Below, piece after piece: positions 30,262 to 39,604 of a stretch of DNA of 64,000 nucleotides. Below the pieces are notes generated by a model. That model made no database searches. It saw only the letters and a list, made by a program, of their open reading frames with translations, and was not told where the DNA came from. The position numbers were made by a program, and so were the translations under genes. Numbering within the stretch: the stretch's first letter is position 1; the number at the start of each line of letters is the position of its first letter. Location: NCBI RefSeq assembly GCF_002434265.1, contig NZ_DJJS01000006.1, forward strand, positions 186,001-250,000, given 5' to 3'. This stretch comes from Pseudomonas sp. UBA6562. Lineage in GTDB: Bacteria; Pseudomonadota; Gammaproteobacteria; Pseudomonadales; Pseudomonadaceae.

Positions 30262-30873
30262 CTACTGCTGATCGTCGTAGTGGAATTTGGGCATTTCCCA
30301 ATGGAAACGGATCGCCAGCAGGCGTAGCAGGAAGCCGCCGAACAAGGTCAGCAGCATGGACTGCTCGGCCGGCACCTGGAAGTGCACGCACGCCAGGTAG
30401 AACCAGGCTGCGGCGAACGACACGCTGGCGTACAGCTCCCGACGAAACACCAGGGGGATGTCGTTGCAGAAGATGTCGCGCAGGATGCCGCCGAACACGC
30501 CCGTGATCACCCCGCTGATCGAAGCCACCAGCATGCCCTGGCCCATTTCCAGGGCGGTCATGCAGCCGATCAGGGTGAAGGCCACCAGGCCCAAGGCATC
30601 GAGCACCAGGAACAGGGTGCGCAGGCGGCGCATCAGCGGGGCGATGAACATGGTGAGGATCGCCGCCAGGCTGGTCAGCACCAGGTATTCGGGGTGCTTG
30701 ACCCAGGTCAGTGGGTAGTGCCCGAGCAGCACGTCGCGCACCGAGCCGCCGCCGAGCGCGGTGACGCAGGCGATCAGCACCACGCCGAACCAGTCCATGC
30801 CGCGCCGACCGGCCGACAGCGCGCCGGTCATGGCCTCGGCGGTGATGGCGATGAGGTAGAGCATCAGCAGCAT
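30262..30873 (-). CDS. UPF0126 / TRIC-type membrane protein
   Basis: 203 residues with seven hydrophobic segments and two internal repeats, each with a glycine-rich loop: ALGGGSVRDVLLGHYPL and GVFGGILRDIFCNDIPLVFR. This GGxxRD pattern marks the YicG/YadS family, related to trimeric intracellular cation channels. I chose the ATG at 30873 because the upstream frame lacks conservation and runs into orn. Transported substrate is not established for this family member; some relatives move glycine or cations. Confidence 0.85.
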   Translation of the reverse strand: MLLMLYLIAITAEAMTGALSAGRRGMDWFGVVLIACVTALGGGSVRDVLLGHYPLTWVKHPEYLVLTSLAAILTMFIAPLMRRLRTLFLVLDALGLVAFTLIGCMTALEMGQGMLVASISGVITGVFGGILRDIFCNDIPLVFRRELYASVSFAAAWFYLACVHFQVPAEQSMLLTLFGGFLLRLLAIRFHWEMPKFHYDDQQ

Positions 30874-30962
30874 GGCGCAGGTCCGTGGGCAAAAGGCGCG
30901 CAGTCTAACCAGTCTGCCCGCGCACCAGAAGGGGGCAGCGGGACAATCGCTGCCCGCGCCGC

Positions 30963-31505
30963 TCAGACCTTGATGAAATGCTCGCGGTAGTGCTGCAGCT
31001 CGGCGATCGATTCGCGGATGTCGTCCAGCGCCAGGTGGGTGCCGCCCTTCTGGAAGCTGTCGCGCACGTGGGGCGCCCAGCGCGCCGCCAGTTCCTTGAG
31101 GGTGGAGACGTCGAGGTTGCGGTAATGGAAGTAGCTTTCCAGCGTCGGCATGTGGCGATAGAGGAAGCGGCGGTCCTGGCCGATGCTGTTGCCGCAGATC
31201 GGTGACTTGCCCTTGGGCACCCACTGTTCGAGGAACGCGATGGTCTGCGCTTCGGCCTCGGCCATGCTGATGCGGCTGTCGCGCACGCGCTGGGTCAGAC
31301 CGGAATTGCCGTGGGTACGGGTGTTCCATTCGTCCATGCGCGCCAGCACGTCGTCGCTGTGGTGGATGGCGATCACCGGGCCTTCGGCCAGGGTGTTCAG
31401 ATCGCTGTCGGTGACGATGGTGGCCATCTCGATGATGACGTCGTTGTCTGGATCCAGGCCGGTCATTTCCAGGTCGATCCAGATCAGGTTCTGTGGGTTT
31501 GGCAT
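30963..31505 (-). CDS. orn: Oligoribonuclease
   Basis: DEDDh exonuclease that clears 2-5-mer RNAs and, in Pseudomonas, pGpG from cyclic-di-GMP breakdown. 180 residues: [11 protein letters not shown] (first Asp/Glu pair), [12 protein letters not shown], and the C-terminal [14 protein letters not shown] with the catalytic His/Asp. Divergent from rsgA. Confidence 0.97.
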   Translation of the reverse strand: MPNPQNLIWIDLEMTGLDPDNDVIIEMATIVTDSDLNTLAEGPVIAIHHSDDVLARMDEWNTRTHGNSGLTQRVRDSRISMAEAEAQTIAFLEQWVPKGKSPICGNSIGQDRRFLYRHMPTLESYFHYRNLDVSTLKELAARWAPHVRDSFQKGGTHLALDDIRESIAELQHYREHFIKV

Positions 31506-31541
31506 AGAGGCTCCTCGGGTAGCCAGTCATAGTAGCCTAGC

Positions 31542-31584
31542 CGGCGTGCGGCCTGAAGCGAGCGAATCGGCGCAGGGCACGCCG
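31542..31584. promoter_or_regulatory. Inverted repeat in the orn-rsgA divergent region
   Basis: CGGCGTGC (31542-31549) and GCACGCCG (31577-31584) are perfectly complementary, with an inner CCTG/CAGG extension. The repeat lies between the divergent genes and could be an operator or an rsgA-leader hairpin. No regulator can be named. Confidence 0.35.
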
Positions 31585-31631
31585 TGCTAGACTGCGCGCT
31601 GTTTTCTCCAAGCCGCCACAACGGAACCCTC

Positions 31632-32663
31632 ATGGCCAAACGCCAACTCAATCGCCGGCAAAGCTGGCGCATCGAAAAGATCCAGGGCGAGCGCGCCGCG
31701 CGCGCCGCCAAACGCGAGCAACATGCATTGCAGGAACTCGAAGGCGGCGACCTGGGCCCCGAGCAGTTGGGCCTGGTCATCGCGCATTTCGGTGTGCAGG
31801 TGGAGGTCGAAGCGCAAGAGGGCGACAACGCCGGCGAAGTGTTCCGCTGCCACCTGCGCGCCAACCTGCCGGCGCTGGTGACCGGCGACCGGGTGGTGTG
31901 GCGCTCGGGCAACCAGGGCATCGGCGTGATCGTCGCGCAGATGCCGCGCACCACCGAGCTGCGCCGGCCGAACAACCACGGCCAGCTCAAGCCGGTGGCG
32001 GCCAACGTCGATCTGATCGTCATCGTCTTCGCCCCGGCCCCCGAGCCGCACCCCAACCTCATCGACCGCTACCTGGTGGCCGCTGAGCATGCCGGCATCC
32101 GCCCGCTGCTGCTGTTGAACAAGGCCGACCTCATCGACGAGCACAACGCCCCGGCGCTCAACGCCTTGCTGCAGGTGTACCGCGACCTCGGTTACCCGCT
32201 GCTGGAAGTCTCGGCGCACCAGGGCGACGGCATGCAGCGCCTGCAAGCCCTGCTCGACGGGCATATCAGCGTGTTCGTCGGCCAATCGGGTGTAGGCAAA
32301 TCGTCGTTGGTCAACAGCCTGCTGCCCTTGGCGCAGACCCGGGTCGGCGACTTGTCGGAGTGGTCGGGCCAGGGCACGCACACCACTACCACCGCGCGCC
32401 TGTACCACTTCCCCAATGGCGGCGACCTGATCGACTCCCCCGGCATCCGCGAATTCGGCCTGGGCCATGTCAGCCACGTCGATGTGGAGGAAGGCTTCAT
32501 CGAGTTCCGCGACCTGTTCGGCACCTGCCGCTTCCGCGACTGCAAGCACGACCGCGAGCCCGGCTGCGCACTGCTCAAGGCGCTGGAGGAAGGGCGCATC
32601 TCGCAGCAACGGATGAACAGCTACCGCTCGATCATCGCCAGTTTGCCGCAGGAAACCTACTGA
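31632..32663 (+). CDS. rsgA: Ribosome small-subunit-dependent GTPase RsgA
   Basis: 343 residues. Late 30S assembly factor with a circularly permuted G domain: G4 LLLNKADL comes first, then G1 [16 protein letters not shown] and G3 DSPGIREF. It is preceded by an OB fold and followed by the zinc-binding C-terminal region ([16 protein letters not shown]). The basic N-terminus ([20 protein letters not shown]) is typical. It is the usual neighbour of orn. Confidence 0.97.
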   Translation: MAKRQLNRRQSWRIEKIQGERAARAAKREQHALQELEGGDLGPEQLGLVIAHFGVQVEVEAQEGDNAGEVFRCHLRANLPALVTGDRVVWRSGNQGIGVIVAQMPRTTELRRPNNHGQLKPVAANVDLIVIVFAPAPEPHPNLIDRYLVAAEHAGIRPLLLLNKADLIDEHNAPALNALLQVYRDLGYPLLEVSAHQGDGMQRLQALLDGHISVFVGQSGVGKSSLVNSLLPLAQTRVGDLSEWSGQGTHTTTTARLYHFPNGGDLIDSPGIREFGLGHVSHVDVEEGFIEFRDLFGTCRFRDCKHDREPGCALLKALEEGRISQQRMNSYRSIIASLPQETY

Positions 32664-32691
32664 GTTCGGCAACCGCTGCCCGCTGAACGCG

Positions 32692-32731
32692 CAACGCCCA
32701 TGACCGTGGCACGGTTCATGGGCGTTGTGCT
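32692..32731 (+). terminator. Terminator between convergent rsgA and motB
   Basis: A 12-bp arm (32692-32703) pairs with 32716-32727 around an inner CCGT/ACGG hairpin, followed by TGCTTTT. It lies 28 bases after rsgA; motB ends 49 bases further on the other strand. Confidence 0.75.
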
Positions 32732-32775
32732 TTTGGGCGCGACAAACGACAAGCGCTCTGTCGATGGCGGCCAGG

Positions 32776-33843
32776 TTACTCCTGGCTGTCTTCCATGCGC
32801 AGCGTGCCGTCTTCGAAGATGTTCAGCTTCTGGCGCAGCTCGCGCGGTTGCAAGGGCGCCTGCTGCGCACCATCGAGGCTGGCGCTGGGCGGTGCCGTAG
32901 CGCCCGCCGGCGTGGTGCCGGCCGGTGCTGCGCCAGGGGCCGCGGCACCGGGCGCCGGCGTGCCTTGCGGGGTGTCGCCGGGTGCCTGGCTGCCCTGCTC
33001 GCCCTCGATGTCGCGCTGGGCCTTCTTGGTCAGCACCACGATGTCGATCCGCCGGTTGACCGGGTTGAGCGGGTCCTTGCGGTCGAACAACGACGACGAA
33101 CCGTAGCCCACCACCCGCGCCACCTGATCCTCCGAGTAACCACCGGCGACCAGCGCGCGGCGCGCGGCGTTGGCGCGGTTGGCCGACAGCTCCCAGTTGC
33201 CGAAGCCGCCGCCGCCCACGAACGGTTTGGCGTCGGTATGGCCGCTGACGCTGATCTTGTTCGGCACCGCCTTGATGGTGTCGGCCATGGCCAGCAGGAT
33301 GTCTTCGAAATACGGCTGCAAGCGCGCGCTGCCCAGGTCGAACATGGGTCGGTTCTCGGCGTCCATGATCTGGATGCGCAGGCCGTCCTGGGTGATCTCG
33401 AACAGGATCTGGTCCTTGAACTTCTGCAGCTCCGGGTTCTCGTTGACCTTGTTCTGCAACTCCTGCAACAGCAGTTCGAGGCGCTCGCGCTCGACCTGCT
33501 CGGCCATGCTCTCGATCTGGTCCTTGTTCACCTGCGGGTTGAGCGGCGGCGTGGACTCCATCTTCGGCTCGGGGTTGATGGTCTTGTCCGGCGCCATTTC
33601 CGGCGAACCGCCCAGGTCGATGACGTAGGGCGTGCCGCTTTCGGCGAAACCGATCGGGTCCTGGAAGTAGCCGGCGATGGCGATCTTCTGCTCCGGGGTG
33701 GCCGTGGACATCAGCCACAGCACCAGGAAGAACGCCATCATGGCGGTGGCGAAGTCGGCGAAGGCGATCTTCCAGGCACCGCCGTGGTGGCCGTCGCCGA
33801 AGCGCTTGACGCGCTTGACGATGATGGGCTGGTTGTTCTCCAT
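32776..33843 (-). CDS. motB: Flagellar stator protein MotB
   Basis: 355 residues. N-terminal cytoplasmic tail, then one membrane helix (about residues 29-50, DFATAMMAFFLVLWLM) whose Asp carries the protons, a plug/linker, and an OmpA-like peptidoglycan-binding domain (SVSGHTDAKPF, NWELSANRANAARRAL, VVGYGSSS). The C-terminus has a Pro/Ala/Gly-rich tail. It follows motA by three bases. Confidence 0.97.
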   Translation of the reverse strand: MENNQPIIVKRVKRFGDGHHGGAWKIAFADFATAMMAFFLVLWLMSTATPEQKIAIAGYFQDPIGFAESGTPYVIDLGGSPEMAPDKTINPEPKMESTPPLNPQVNKDQIESMAEQVERERLELLLQELQNKVNENPELQKFKDQILFEITQDGLRIQIMDAENRPMFDLGSARLQPYFEDILLAMADTIKAVPNKISVSGHTDAKPFVGGGGFGNWELSANRANAARRALVAGGYSEDQVARVVGYGSSSLFDRKDPLNPVNRRIDIVVLTKKAQRDIEGEQGSQAPGDTPQGTPAPGAAAPGAAPAGTTPAGATAPPSASLDGAQQAPLQPRELRQKLNIFEDGTLRMEDSQE

Positions 33844-33846
33844 GAC

Positions 33847-34698
33847 TCAGCGACCGCGTACCGACTGTTCCAGCTCCGAGAAGCTCGGGCGATGGCCCGG
33901 GTAAAGCACCTTGCGGCCGAACTCCACGGCCAGGGTCGGCGGCATGCCCGAGGCCGAGGCCACCAGCGAGGCCTTGATCGCCTCGTAGACGTTGATCTCT
34001 TCCTTGGCGTCGTGCTTGAGGCAGTTGGCCAGCGGACCGAAGAAGCCGTAGGCGGCGAGGATACCGAAGAAGGTCCCCACCAGCGCCGCGCCCACGTGCA
34101 TGCCGATGGCCGCCTGGTCGCCTTCGCCCAGCGAGGCCATGGTCACCACGATGCCCAGTACCGCGGCCACGATGCCGAAACCGGGCATGCCGTCGGCGAT
34201 GCCGGTGACTGCGTGCGAGGGGTGTTCGAGTTCTTCCTTCATGTTCAACAGTTCCATGTCGAACAAGCCTTCGAGCTCGTGCGGCGCCATGTTGCCGGTG
34301 GACATGATGCGCAGGTAGTCGCAGATGAAGGCGATCATCGACGCGTCGCCGACGATGGACGGGTATTTGCTGAAGATGGGGCTGGCGGCCGGGTCTTCGA
34401 TGTCGGCCTCGATGGCCATCATGCCTTCGCGGCGGCTCTTGTTGAGGATCTCGTAGATCAGCCCGAGGATTTCCAGGTAGAAAGCGTGGTTGAAGCGCGA
34501 CTTGAACATCTTCAACGACTTCTTGAAGACGTGCATGGTCATGTGGCCGGGGTTGGCCTGGATGAACGCACCCAACGCGGCACCGCCGATGATCAGCACT
34601 TCGAAGGGCTGGATCAGCGCCGCGATCTTGCCGTGGGAAAGCACGTAACCGCCCAGCACGCTGGCGAATACGATGATGATGCCGATAATTTTTGCCAT
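33847..34698 (-). CDS. motA: Flagellar stator protein MotA
   Basis: 283 residues, four membrane helices, with the large cytoplasmic loop carrying the charged residues that contact FliG. N-terminus MAKIIGIIIVFASVLGGYVL; the C-terminal half contains DGMPGFGIVAAVLGIVVTM and FFGILAAYGFFGPLANCL. The start is three codons inside an in-frame ATG and is preferred by family length. A sigma-28-like promoter lies upstream. Confidence 0.97.
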   Translation of the reverse strand: MAKIIGIIIVFASVLGGYVLSHGKIAALIQPFEVLIIGGAALGAFIQANPGHMTMHVFKKSLKMFKSRFNHAFYLEILGLIYEILNKSRREGMMAIEADIEDPAASPIFSKYPSIVGDASMIAFICDYLRIMSTGNMAPHELEGLFDMELLNMKEELEHPSHAVTGIADGMPGFGIVAAVLGIVVTMASLGEGDQAAIGMHVGAALVGTFFGILAAYGFFGPLANCLKHDAKEEINVYEAIKASLVASASGMPPTLAVEFGRKVLYPGHRPSFSELEQSVRGR

Positions 34699-34763
34699 AA
34701 AATTCAACGTATTGACGTGGGTGATCTAGGACCGCGAGGGGTGCTCTGAAACTCTTCTTCTAC

Positions 34764-34790
34764 TTATCGGCAGAACTGCGCCAGACTATA
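34764..34790 (-). promoter_or_regulatory. Sigma-28 (FliA) promoter of motAB
   Basis: Minus-strand TATA (34790-34787), 15 bases, then a perfect GCCGATAA (34771-34764). The FliA consensus is TAAA-N15-GCCGATAA. It lies about 65 bases before motA, so motAB belongs to the late flagellar class. Confidence 0.8.
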
Positions 34791-34829
34791 GCCACTCCTA
34801 GCGAAAAGCCAGTTTGGACTGATGTCAAA

Positions 34830-36365
34830 ATGCCAAGTGAAACCAGGGTACCGAGTCAGGTTCCAGCGACGTTAGAGGCGTGGGTCAAGCTGCTCGACGG
34901 CGTCCGCCTGCCGGTGGCCAAAGACAGCCACGACCGCGTGCTGTCGGCGATCAACGACAGCCGCCGCTCGCTGCGCGACATCGCCGAACTGTTGCAGGGC
35001 AGCCCCGCACTGGTGCTGTCGGTGATGCGCGAGGCCAACCATTCGGCCAACGCCAGCCAGGCCGAACCGGCCGAAAGCCTGGAAGTGGCGCTCAACCGCC
35101 TGGGTCTGGCGCGCTGCGCGCAGTTGCTGGCGCGGCTGCCCGCCGTGCCAAGCGACGACCTGCCGCCGGTGCTCAACCAGTTCGTGCAGATCAGCCAGCA
35201 TGCCAGCCAACAGGCCAGCGGCCTGTTCGCCAGCCGGCTGGCGCGACTGTGGCAGGAGATCCACTGGGGCAGCCTGCTGTTCCTCTCGCCCCTGTGGCCC
35301 TTGGCCCTGACCTTCCCCGCCCTGCTCGACGACTGGGAACTACGGGTGATCCACAAGGGCGAGGACGCTGCCGAGGTGGAGCAGGAACTGTTCGGCGTAC
35401 GCATCATGGCCCTGTGCCGTGCGGTGGCCGAGCATTGGCGGCTGCCCGAATGGGTGACCCAGGGCTACCGCCTGTTGCTCGAAGAACGCGAGCAACTGGC
35501 CCAGGCGATCAACATCTCCCGCGAGCAGGACAGCCTCGTCCAGCAACACCGGCTGGACGAAGAGCCCGGTCTGCGCCGCTGGTTCAACCAGCCGGCCAAC
35601 ACAGTGCTGCTGGCCAACAACCTGGCCCTGGCCGCGCAAGTGGGCTGGGACAACCCGCACCTGCTGCGCTGGCAACTGCTCACCGCGCTGTACCTGCAAA
35701 CCAGCCTGGACGACGTGCAGAACCAGGTGCACCAACAGGCCGCGGTCAGCGCCCGCCGGCACGCGCGCCCGGGCCTGTTCCACCCGGCCGAGGCGCTGCT
35801 CTGGCCCTGGCAGCAACGCCGCCCGCACCCCGACATGCTGACGCCACCGCCGCCTACGGCCGAAGAACTGGCGCACTGGCGCAGCCTGTGCAACGAACTG
35901 CTGGCGCAGAACACGCGCTTCACCAATGCCGTGCACCTGGCCACCCAGGCCCGCGATGCGTTGGTCGCCTGCGGCTTCAACCGCGTCATGCTGCTGGCGT
36001 TCGACCGCGCCAACGATTGCCTGCGCGTGCAGCAGATCGCCGGCCTGCCCAAGGAGATGCTGGCGGTGAACCTGCCCACCACCGGCAACAAACTGCTGGA
36101 ACGGCTGGTGCGCCAGGCTGCGCAACTGCGCCTGACCCCGGAAAACCATCGCCAGTACGCCCCCTTGTTCCCTGCCCCGCTGCGTCCGTTGCTGCGTAGC
36201 GAACACCTGCTGTTGCGCTCGCTGGCGGTCGACGGCAACGTAGTGGCGCTGGTGCTGGCCGACCAGGGCGCCCGCCCCTTGTCCGAGGTCGGCGTGCAGG
36301 CCTTCGCCAAGACCATGCCCTGCATCGAGCGCGCGCTGGCGAGCTTCGGCAACCGCGGCGCCTGA
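34830..36365 (+). CDS. HDOD-domain protein
   Basis: 511 residues. The N-terminal part (about 15-260) is a HDOD domain (SRRSLRDIAELLQGSPALVLSVMREANHS, ALNRLGLARCAQLLARLP), a degenerate relative of HD phosphohydrolases. The C-terminal part (about 340-505) resembles a GAF-like fold (NELLAQNTRFTNAVHLATQARDAL, RVMLLAFDRANDCLRVQQIAGLP). HDOD proteins usually act in signalling with chemosensory or cyclic-di-GMP systems. It is divergent from motA but the function is unknown. Confidence 0.85.
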   Translation: MPSETRVPSQVPATLEAWVKLLDGVRLPVAKDSHDRVLSAINDSRRSLRDIAELLQGSPALVLSVMREANHSANASQAEPAESLEVALNRLGLARCAQLLARLPAVPSDDLPPVLNQFVQISQHASQQASGLFASRLARLWQEIHWGSLLFLSPLWPLALTFPALLDDWELRVIHKGEDAAEVEQELFGVRIMALCRAVAEHWRLPEWVTQGYRLLLEEREQLAQAINISREQDSLVQQHRLDEEPGLRRWFNQPANTVLLANNLALAAQVGWDNPHLLRWQLLTALYLQTSLDDVQNQVHQQAAVSARRHARPGLFHPAEALLWPWQQRRPHPDMLTPPPPTAEELAHWRSLCNELLAQNTRFTNAVHLATQARDALVACGFNRVMLLAFDRANDCLRVQQIAGLPKEMLAVNLPTTGNKLLERLVRQAAQLRLTPENHRQYAPLFPAPLRPLLRSEHLLLRSLAVDGNVVALVLADQGARPLSEVGVQAFAKTMPCIERALASFGNRGA

Positions 36366-36412
36366 GGCGTCACGCGCAGCGCCTGCACACCTTCCCGGCC
36401 CTGCCCCACATC

Positions 36413-36431
36413 GCGCGATCGAGTATCGCGC
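36413..36431. promoter_or_regulatory. Inverted repeat in front of rhdA
   Basis: GCGCGAT (36413-36419) and ATCGCGC (36425-36431) are a perfect 7-bp inverted repeat with a 5-base spacer. A -10-like TACAAT lies at 36444-36449, placing the repeat over the -35 region of a possible rhdA-psd promoter. It could be an operator or the end of the HDOD transcript. Confidence 0.45.
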
Positions 36432-36476
36432 CTGTACCTGGGCTACAATCGCCCCCTGATTTTTCGGAGACCCTGG

Positions 36477-37286
36477 ATGACTGACTTTTCCGGCTTGCCC
36501 CTGGTGATCGAGGTTGCCGACCTGCTGCCGCGCCTGGACGCACCCGAGCTGATCCTGGTCGACCTGACCAGCGCCAGCCGCTATGCCGCCGGGCACGTGC
36601 CTGGTGCGCACTGGGTCGACAGCAAGCGCACGCAGCTTGGCCAACCGCCGGCGCCGGGCTTGCTGCCGAGTCAGGCCACCCTGGAAAAGCTGTTCGCCGA
36701 CCTCGGGCACCGCGAAGACGCGGTGTACGTGGTGTACGACGAAGAAGGCGGCAGTTGGGCCGGCCGCTTCATCTGGTTGCTCGACGTCATCGGCCACACC
36801 CGCTACCACTATCTCAACGGCGGCATCCATGCCTGGCCCACCGACGCCCTGTCGACCGAAGTGCCGGCCAACGCCGTCAGCGACGTGGCGTTGCAGCTGC
36901 GCGCCGAACCCACCGCCACCCGCGAATACCTGCAAAGCCGCCTGGGCGCAGCGGACCTCGCCATCTGGGACGCGCGCGCGCCCGAGGAATTCGACGGCCG
37001 CAAAGTGCTCGCCGCCCGCGGCGGCCACATTCCCGGGGCGACCAACCTGGAATGGACCGTAGCCATGGACCCTGCCGACCACCTGCGCATCCGCCGCGAC
37101 GTCGCCGAGCTGCTGCGCGCCCACGGCATCACCCCGGACAAGGAAGTGGTCACCCACTGCCAGAGCCATCGCCGTTCCGGCTTCACTTATCTGGTGGCCA
37201 AGGCCCTCGGCTATCCAAGGGTCAAGGCCTACGCCGGCTCCTGGAGCGAATGGGGCAACCACCCGGACACGCCTGTAGACGTTTAA
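36477..37286 (+). CDS. rhdA: Thiosulfate sulfurtransferase (two-domain rhodanese)
   Basis: 269 residues with two rhodanese domains; the C-terminal one is catalytic with Cys228 in [11 protein letters not shown]. Azotobacter RhdA has a very similar loop (CQTHHRSG). It transfers sulfur from thiosulfate to cyanide or other thiophiles. The arrangement rhdA-psd is the same as in P. aeruginosa. It lies 10 bases before psd. Confidence 0.9.
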   Translation: MTDFSGLPLVIEVADLLPRLDAPELILVDLTSASRYAAGHVPGAHWVDSKRTQLGQPPAPGLLPSQATLEKLFADLGHREDAVYVVYDEEGGSWAGRFIWLLDVIGHTRYHYLNGGIHAWPTDALSTEVPANAVSDVALQLRAEPTATREYLQSRLGAADLAIWDARAPEEFDGRKVLAARGGHIPGATNLEWTVAMDPADHLRIRRDVAELLRAHGITPDKEVVTHCQSHRRSGFTYLVAKALGYPRVKAYAGSWSEWGNHPDTPVDV

Positions 37287-37296
37287 GGAAAACCCA

Positions 37297-38157
37297 ATGA
37301 AATCCCGCTTGTTCATCCTCAGCCAGTACCTGCTGCCCCACCACCTGCTGTCGCGTCTGGCCGGCTGCGTCGCCGAATGCCGCGTGCGCTGGTTCAAGAA
37401 CGCCTTCACCGCCTGGTTCGCCAAGCGCTACCAGGTCGACATGTCCCAGGCGCTGGTCGAAGACCTGACCGCCTACGAGCACTTCAACGCCTTCTTCACC
37501 CGCGCCCTGAAGCCTGAAGCACGCCCGCTCGACCCCACGCCCGGCGCCATCCTCTGCCCGGCCGACGGTGCCGTCAGCCAGGTGGGCCAGATCGAGCACG
37601 GCCGCATCTTCCAGGCCAAGGGCCACAGCTTCAGCGCCCAGGAACTGCTCGGCGGCGACCCGGCCCTGGCCGCGCCGTTCATGGGCGGCGAGTTCGCTAC
37701 GGTGTACCTCTCGCCCAAGGACTACCACCGCGTGCACATGCCGCTGGCCGGCACCCTGCGCGAAATGGTCTACGTGCCGGGCCAACTGTTCTCGGTCAAC
37801 CAGACCACCGCGGAAAACGTCCCCGAGCTGTTCGCCCGCAACGAGCGCGTGGTGTGCCTGTTCGACACCGAGCGCGGGCCGATGGCCATGGTGCTGGTCG
37901 GCGCGATGATCGTGGCGTCTGTGGAAACGGTCTGGGCCGGTTTGGTGACGCCGCCCAAGCGCGAACTGAAGACCGTGCGCTACGACGAAGCCAGCCGCGC
38001 GCCGATCCACCTGGAGAAAGGCGCCGAAATGGGTCGCTTCAAGCTGGGTTCGACGGTGGTGGTGCTGTTCGGTCCCGAGCAGATGCAATGGGGCGATGTC
38101 GGCGCGGGTTCGGCCGTACGCATGGGCCAGTTGCTGGCCATGCCGAAACAGGCTTGA
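37297..38157 (+). CDS. psd: Phosphatidylserine decarboxylase proenzyme
   Basis: Inner-membrane enzyme that makes phosphatidylethanolamine. 286 residues; the self-cleavage site is LGST in [13 protein letters not shown] near residue 250, where the serine becomes the pyruvoyl group. Other signatures are [11 protein letters not shown] and [16 protein letters not shown]. Coupled to rhdA by a 10-base gap with an AAGGA ribosome site. Confidence 0.97.
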   Translation: MKSRLFILSQYLLPHHLLSRLAGCVAECRVRWFKNAFTAWFAKRYQVDMSQALVEDLTAYEHFNAFFTRALKPEARPLDPTPGAILCPADGAVSQVGQIEHGRIFQAKGHSFSAQELLGGDPALAAPFMGGEFATVYLSPKDYHRVHMPLAGTLREMVYVPGQLFSVNQTTAENVPELFARNERVVCLFDTERGPMAMVLVGAMIVASVETVWAGLVTPPKRELKTVRYDEASRAPIHLEKGAEMGRFKLGSTVVVLFGPEQMQWGDVGAGSAVRMGQLLAMPKQA

Positions 38158-38204
38158 TGCGCTGCGTGGCCCTACGGGGCTGCGCTTCCTTTTTTGCGTA
38201 GCAA

Positions 38205-38239
38205 CGAAAACGCCCGGTATCCAGTACCGGGCGTTTTCG
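38205..38239. terminator. Bidirectional terminator between psd and serB
   Basis: A 15-bp perfect stem (38205-38219 with 38225-38239), GC core flanked by AAAA/TTTT, with a five-base loop. It serves convergent psd and serB. Confidence 0.92.
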
Positions 38240-38256
38240 TTCGAGGGTGGCGCGGG

Positions 38257-39471
38257 TCAGACGCGGGTCTGGCGATCGCGCAAGCCGAGCAGATACAACA
38301 CGCCATCGAGCCCCAGGGTGGAGATGGCCTGCTTGGCCGACTGGCGCACCAGCGGCTTGGCGCGGAAGGCCACGCCCAAACCGGCCAGCGCCAGCATCGG
38401 CAGGTCGTTGGCGCCGTCGCCCACGGCGATGGTCTGCTCCAGTTGCAGCCCCTCCTTGATGGTCAGCTCCTGCAACAGATCGGCCTTGCGCTGGGCATCG
38501 ACGATCGGTTCGATGGTTTCGCCGGTCAGTTTGCCATCGACCACGTCCAGTTCGTTGGCGAACACATAGTCGATGCCCAGGCGCGCCTGCACCTGCTTGG
38601 CGAAGTAGCTGAAGCCGCCGGAAAGGATGGCGGTCTTGTAGCCCAGGCGCTTGAGTTCGGCGAACAGGTTTTCGGCACCCTCGGTCAGGCGCAGCGAGGC
38701 GCCGATCTGGTCCAGCACGCTCACGTCCAGGCCCTTGAGCAGCGCCATGCGCTCCTTGAAGCTGGCGCGGAAATCCAGCTCGCCACGCATGGCCCGCTCG
38801 GTGATGGCGGCGACCTGCTCGCCGACCCCGGCGGCCTTGGCCAATTCGTCGATGACTTCGGCCTCGATCAGCGTCGAGTCCATGTCGAACACGGCCAGGC
38901 GACGGTTGCGCCGGTAGAGGTCGTCCTTCTGGAAGGCGATGTCGACGTCCAGCTCGCTCGACAAGGCAAAGAACTCGGCGCGCAGGGCCTGCACGTCGGA
39001 AGGCTCGCCGCGCACGGAAATCTCCACTGCCGAGCGGCTCCCGTCGACCGGCGCATCCAGGGCGATGCGCGCGGACAGGCGCTCGATGCGCTCGATGGTC
39101 ATGCCATATTTGGAGATCACCGCACTGGCGCGCTGCAACTGCGCGGGGGTGATCTGCCGGCTGAGCAGCGTGACCACGTGCCGCGCATCGCCATGGCCTT
39201 CGGCCCAGTGCTGGTAATCGGCTTCGGAGATGGGCGTGTAGCGGGCCTGCAGGTTCAGTTCGTGGGCCTTGGCCTGCACGCTCTGCAACAGGTGGGTGGC
39301 CACTTCGTTGTCGGGCAGGTCGACCAGAATGCCGAACGACAAAGTGCCGTGCATGACGGCAAGACCGATGTCGAGGATGTTCACACCGCCCTGGAGCAGG
39401 ACGCCGGTGAGGGCGGCAGTGAGACCGGGTCGGTCTTCACCGGTGATGTTGATCAGGACGATTTCGCGCAA
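38257..39471 (-). CDS. serB: Phosphoserine phosphatase
   Basis: Last step of serine synthesis. 404 residues: an N-terminal ACT-like pair (residues about 1-170, MREIVLINITGEDRPGLTAAL) followed by the HAD domain with nucleophile motif FDMDSTLIEAE, ILSGGFSYFA and GDGANDLPML. The long ACT-containing form is normal in Pseudomonas. Divergent from the Smp-like gene, as in E. coli. Confidence 0.97.
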   Translation of the reverse strand: MREIVLINITGEDRPGLTAALTGVLLQGGVNILDIGLAVMHGTLSFGILVDLPDNEVATHLLQSVQAKAHELNLQARYTPISEADYQHWAEGHGDARHVVTLLSRQITPAQLQRASAVISKYGMTIERIERLSARIALDAPVDGSRSAVEISVRGEPSDVQALRAEFFALSSELDVDIAFQKDDLYRRNRRLAVFDMDSTLIEAEVIDELAKAAGVGEQVAAITERAMRGELDFRASFKERMALLKGLDVSVLDQIGASLRLTEGAENLFAELKRLGYKTAILSGGFSYFAKQVQARLGIDYVFANELDVVDGKLTGETIEPIVDAQRKADLLQELTIKEGLQLEQTIAVGDGANDLPMLALAGLGVAFRAKPLVRQSAKQAISTLGLDGVLYLLGLRDRQTRV

Positions 39472-39541
39472 GACCTGGCTCCGAAAGGATGAAAAATGCG
39501 CATTCTACCGATTTTCCGTGACCGCTGGGCACATCGCCTAC

Positions 39542-39570
39542 TTTGCCGCCATATGACGTGTCGCTATACT
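39542..39570 (+). promoter_or_regulatory. Sigma-70 promoter of the Smp-like gene
   Basis: TTTGCC (39542-39547), 17-base spacer, TATACT (39565-39570), about 35 bases before the GTG start. Confidence 0.6.
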
Positions 39571-39604
39571 CCGCCCCACACTTTTTGCCATAAAGAGCCG
39601 CGCT

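Noticed and set aside
35340..37424. 694-codon minus-strand ORF across the HDOD gene and rhdA
   Set aside because: It spans two plus-strand genes and their promoter region and has compositionally biased translation.
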